A stretch of 64,000 nt of DNA, taken from positions 28,934 to 92,933 of the forward strand of contig JAFPWS010000053.1 of the NCBI GenBank assembly GCA_017412705.1. The letters run 5' to 3'. The stretch comes from Prevotella sp. Lineage in GTDB: Bacteria > Bacteroidota > Bacteroidia > Bacteroidales > Bacteroidaceae. Each line of letters begins with the position of its first letter. Within the stretch, counting starts at the first letter, position 1. Made by a program: the position numbers and the translations under genes. The notes under the pieces are model-generated. The model was not told where the DNA came from. It saw only the letters and a list, made by a program, of their open reading frames with translations, and made no database searches. Shown here piece by piece: positions 61,490 to 64,000 of this stretch.

Positions 61490-62344
61490 ATGATGTGGCT
61501 TTATACTATAATAGGTGTAGTTATTGTAGGGTTCGCTTGGTGGTTTGTGCATCATCAGCGAAGGTTGCGGCTGCGGGCCCACCTGATGCAGGAGGCCATT
61601 CGCAATCGCGACTTCACCTTCCGACTGCCTACCGACGGATTGCTACCGGGAGAACGTGCCATGCAGCAGACGCTGAACCAACTGGGCGAGACCATCCGCC
61701 AGCAGGTGAACCAGAACGAGGTGGAGTCATGGGAGCGGCTGACGCGTGTGCTGACTCATGAGATGATGAACGCCACAGCTCCTATCACCAGCATCAGCCA
61801 GTCGATGCTGGGACGTGACGACGTGAAAGGCACGCCTCTCGAACCTGGCATTCAGGCCATCTGCGACACCAGCCGCCATCTGAGCGAGTTCGTAAAAACC
61901 TACCGAAAGATGTCGGAGCTGGAGAAGCCCGTTATGGCAGATGTCATGCTTCGTCCGCTGATTGATGATGTCTGCAAAGCCTACCCTGACCTGACGTGGG
62001 AGGTGAGCATCCCCAAAGACATCATAGTCCGTGCTGATGCAGGTATGTTGCGCCAAGTGCTGATGAACCTTGCCAAGAATGCAGCAGAAGCTGAAGCCAA
62101 GAAGATTGTCATCACACCGATGGATGAGAACCGACTCTATATCAGCAACGACGGCCTGCCCATCCCGGCAGAGAACCGCCAGTCTCTCTTTGTCCCTTTC
62201 TTCACGACGAAACGTAGTGGCAGCGGAATCGGCCTCTCTCTGAGCCGCCGCATGATGATTCAGCAAGGTGGTATGCTCGACCTTGCCGAAAAACCATTGT
62301 CAGGCTGCCACGTAGGTTTCATCCTCACGATTTTGATTTCGTAA
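61490..62344 (+). CDS. sensor histidine kinase with a minimal input part
   Basis: 284 residues. One N-terminal helix (about 3-20), no periplasmic domain, a HAMP-like stretch, H-box WERLTRVLTHEMMNA with His90, N-box LMNLAKNAAEAEA, and G-box RSGSGIGLSLSRRMM. It should phosphorylate the regulator encoded 8 nt upstream. With only one membrane helix, the signal probably comes from within the membrane or from a partner such as the exporter itself. ATG 61493 is an alternative start. Confidence 0.88.
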   Translation: MMWLYTIIGVVIVGFAWWFVHHQRRLRLRAHLMQEAIRNRDFTFRLPTDGLLPGERAMQQTLNQLGETIRQQVNQNEVESWERLTRVLTHEMMNATAPITSISQSMLGRDDVKGTPLEPGIQAICDTSRHLSEFVKTYRKMSELEKPVMADVMLRPLIDDVCKAYPDLTWEVSIPKDIIVRADAGMLRQVLMNLAKNAAEAEAKKIVITPMDENRLYISNDGLPIPAENRQSLFVPFFTTKRSGSGIGLSLSRRMMIQQGGMLDLAEKPLSGCHVGFILTILIS

Positions 62345-62401
62345 CAGATAGAGTAAAGATAAAAACGAAAGTACATATATACCTCAATTAAATCACGCTA
62401 T

Positions 62402-63766
62402 ATGGATAAACTCTCGAAACAGCAGCGGCACAAATGCATGGCGGCGATTCGGTCGAAGGATACGAAGCCGGAGATGATTGTGCGGCGGGGGCTGTGGAAG
62501 AGGGGATTCCGTTATAGGCTGAACCATAAGCGGCTGCCAGGACATCCGGACTTGGTGCTGAGGAAGTATAGGACGTGCATCTTTGTGAACGGGTGCTTCT
62601 GGCACGGCCATAATGTTTCATTGAACATTGAACATGGACCATTGAACATTGAGAGTTCGGAGTGTTGCAAGATTCCGAACACGAACAGGGAGTTCTGGGT
62701 GGCGAAAATTCGCAGGAACAAGGAGCGCGACAGAGAGGAACAGAAGCGGTTGGCGGCGATGGGGTGGCACTGTATCACGGTGTGGGAGTGCGAGCTGACA
62801 CCCAAGAAGCGGGAAGAGACGCTGGAGTCGATAGCGTTCACGCTGAACCACATCTGGCTGCAGGACCATCAGGCCCGTGCCGTGACCTATCCGAAACAGG
62901 AGGAAGAGGATATGCAGATGCCAATGGCGGCGGAAACGCCCTGCCAGTATTTCGGATTCGACGAGGCGATGCGCCCGGTGCTCGACTTCTACAACCTCGG
63001 CGCGGAGGTGACGGCGTTCACTACCACTCGTCTGGGGGGCTGTGAAAGCAGCGGGAAATACGCTTCGTTCAACATCAACCGATTTTGTGGCGATACCGAT
63101 GAGCACATCCGTCGTAACCGTGCGCTGCTCTGCCAGCGGCTCGGCATCAGCGACGACCACCTGCTGATGCCCCATCAGGTACACCAGACGCGTATCGCCC
63201 AGGTTGACGAGCGGCTGATGACCCTCACGCCAACGGAAAAAACCGAAGCACTGGAGGGCTACGACGCCCTGATGACCGACCTTCGCGGCGTGTGCATCGG
63301 TGTGTCGACGGCTGACTGCATCCCCGTGCTACTCTACGATAAGGTTCATCACGCCGTCTGCGCCGTCCATGCCGGATGGCGAGGCACGGTGGCCCGTATC
63401 TGTCAAAAGGCAGTGGCGGCGATGAGCAGTGCCTACGGTTCGCGCCCAGAACAGCTGCGGGCTCAGATAGGCCCGGGCATCAGCCTCGATAGTTTCGAGG
63501 TGGGACAGGAGGTCTACGATGCTTTCCGTACAGCCGGTTTCGACATGACGGCCATCAGCCGCCGCTATCCCGCAGGCGAAGACGAAAAATGGCACATCGA
63601 CCTGCCTGAGTGCAACCGCCTCCAGCTGATAGCCGCAGGTCTGCCTGCCGACTCCATCAGCGTCTCTGCTGTTTGCACCTACCGTCAGCCCAACCGCTAT
63701 TTCTCCGCCCGCCGCTTAGGCATCAATTCCGGCCGCCTCTTTACTGGCATCATCATGATGGCATAG
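62402..63766 (+). CDS. Vsr-type endonuclease fused to PgeF/YfiH domain
   Basis: 454 residues in one open frame. Residues 1-160 match very-short-patch-repair endonucleases: SKDTKPEMIVRRGLWKRGFR, LPGHPDLVL (catalytic Asp), IFVNGCFWHGH. An insert at 71-88 (NVSLNIEHGPLNIESSE) comes from a repeat. Residues 171-454 match PgeF/YfiH: FTTTRLGG, MPHQVHQTRIAQV, STADCIPVLLYD, CAVHAGWRGTV. Vsr nicks at G:T mismatches; PgeF relatives act on purine nucleosides or in peptidoglycan fidelity. No Dcm gene is nearby. ATG 62912 could start PgeF alone. The two may be one protein or two genes fused by a lost stop. Confidence 0.8.
   Translation: MDKLSKQQRHKCMAAIRSKDTKPEMIVRRGLWKRGFRYRLNHKRLPGHPDLVLRKYRTCIFVNGCFWHGHNVSLNIEHGPLNIESSECCKIPNTNREFWVAKIRRNKERDREEQKRLAAMGWHCITVWECELTPKKREETLESIAFTLNHIWLQDHQARAVTYPKQEEEDMQMPMAAETPCQYFGFDEAMRPVLDFYNLGAEVTAFTTTRLGGCESSGKYASFNINRFCGDTDEHIRRNRALLCQRLGISDDHLLMPHQVHQTRIAQVDERLMTLTPTEKTEALEGYDALMTDLRGVCIGVSTADCIPVLLYDKVHHAVCAVHAGWRGTVARICQKAVAAMSSAYGSRPEQLRAQIGPGISLDSFEVGQEVYDAFRTAGFDMTAISRRYPAGEDEKWHIDLPECNRLQLIAAGLPADSISVSAVCTYRQPNRYFSARRLGINSGRLFTGIIMMA
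62612..62665 (+). repeat. ATTGAACATTGA repeat inside the Vsr part
   Basis: Two copies of ATTGAACATTGA (62620-62631 and 62641-62652), 21 nt apart, read in frame. The family norm in this position is far shorter. Confidence 0.75.
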
Positions 63767-63789
63767 TGGAATATTAACGCCCTGTTCAC

Positions 63790-63909
63790 TTAGGGCATCG
63801 CCTCGTCGCCCTCGCCATACTCGCCCGGCCCGGTCTTGAAGAACCGCATCAGATGCTCCTGGAAAAGCCGCGCGAGTTTGCCCCCCGAGGGCAAAGCGAC
63901 GATGACCCC
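63790..63909 (-). pseudogene. possible remnant of an unknown gene, C-terminal end
   Basis: A minus-strand frame of 39 codons (…LPSGGKLARLFQEHLMRF…, ending EGDEAMP) follows an in-frame stop and has no start. It may be a decayed 3' end. I do not recognise it. Confidence 0.25.
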
Positions 63910-64000
63910 TTAAAACCTTTTATTTTTGACCCCTGTAAAGTCCTGGCCGACGGGGTCATTTTTATTTTACCCTGTTACTTCTTTGCATTCATCTTGCGGA
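63910..64000. other. window end, no gene seen
   Basis: Holds GACCCC/GGGGTC at 63930-63935/63954-63959 followed by T-rich DNA (a possible terminator) and nothing else definite. Confidence 0.4.

Overview
The window looks like a chromosomal segment of a Bacteroidota member of the order Bacteroidales, most like Prevotella/Segatella. The signs are: a fused SecDF; a short primary sigma factor without the long N-terminal region; an HU gene; PorSS-like sorting domains; a BamA/OmpH cluster with DUF6089 and DUF6242 partners; a two-subunit KorAB; an ATP-type PckA; and, in front of most transcription units, the Bacteroidota promoter form TTTG-N19/21-TAnnTTTG. No insertion sequence, prophage or CRISPR array was seen. 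One tRNA gene (Gln, UUG) is present.

Layout. 1-2.2 kb: the start of a secreted GH28-type enzyme, a structured RNA/leader, an unrecognised gene, a 22-bp-period array of small palindromes, and a DUF4160/DUF2442 pair whose first gene carries a frame break. 2.2-10.7 kb: RNA methyltransferase, SecDF, an EEP-family membrane protein with a rhomboid protease, HU, a gluconate-5-dehydrogenase-type SDR, and RpoD. 10.8-14 kb: a translationally coupled cassette of HprK-like kinase, S26 peptidase, PqqD-like protein and ABC exporter. 14-24.2 kb: tRNA-Gln, then tyrS-yidD-rnpA-hemD-DUF4271-metK, an M16 peptidase and two secreted proteins, all leftward. 24.2-34.7 kb: a membrane AraC regulator, a lipoprotein amidohydrolase, a TonB-dependent receptor, a Na/Pi cotransporter and a nucleoside kinase. 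34.8-42.6 kb: korAB, a clostripain-like lipoprotein, upp, tcdA and pckA. 42.6-49.6 kb: a short transcript for a 31-residue membrane peptide, then the envelope cluster DUF6242-DUF6089-uppS-bamA-ompH-ompH. 49.7-62.4 kb: a MacAB-TolC-like export system (one ATPase, three large FtsX-type permeases, an adaptor, a TolC-family protein) with its own response regulator and sensor kinase. 62.4-64 kb: a Vsr endonuclease fused to a PgeF/YfiH domain, and a gene remnant.

The most informative regulatory observation is a pair of matching double-palindrome operators, one upstream of the permease operon and one between the TolC and regulator operons. In both cases the site lies 50 nt upstream of the -7 box of the leftward export operon. 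This links the small Fis-type response regulator (receiver plus HTH, no AAA+ domain) to both halves of the export machine. Other points of interest are the compact HprK/PqqD/S26/ABC cassette with no visible precursor, the 31-residue peptide gene framed by its own promoter and terminator, several repeat elements read in frame inside proteins (TolC, AraC regulator, response regulator, Vsr), and two places where the -33 element of the next promoter lies inside the preceding terminator.
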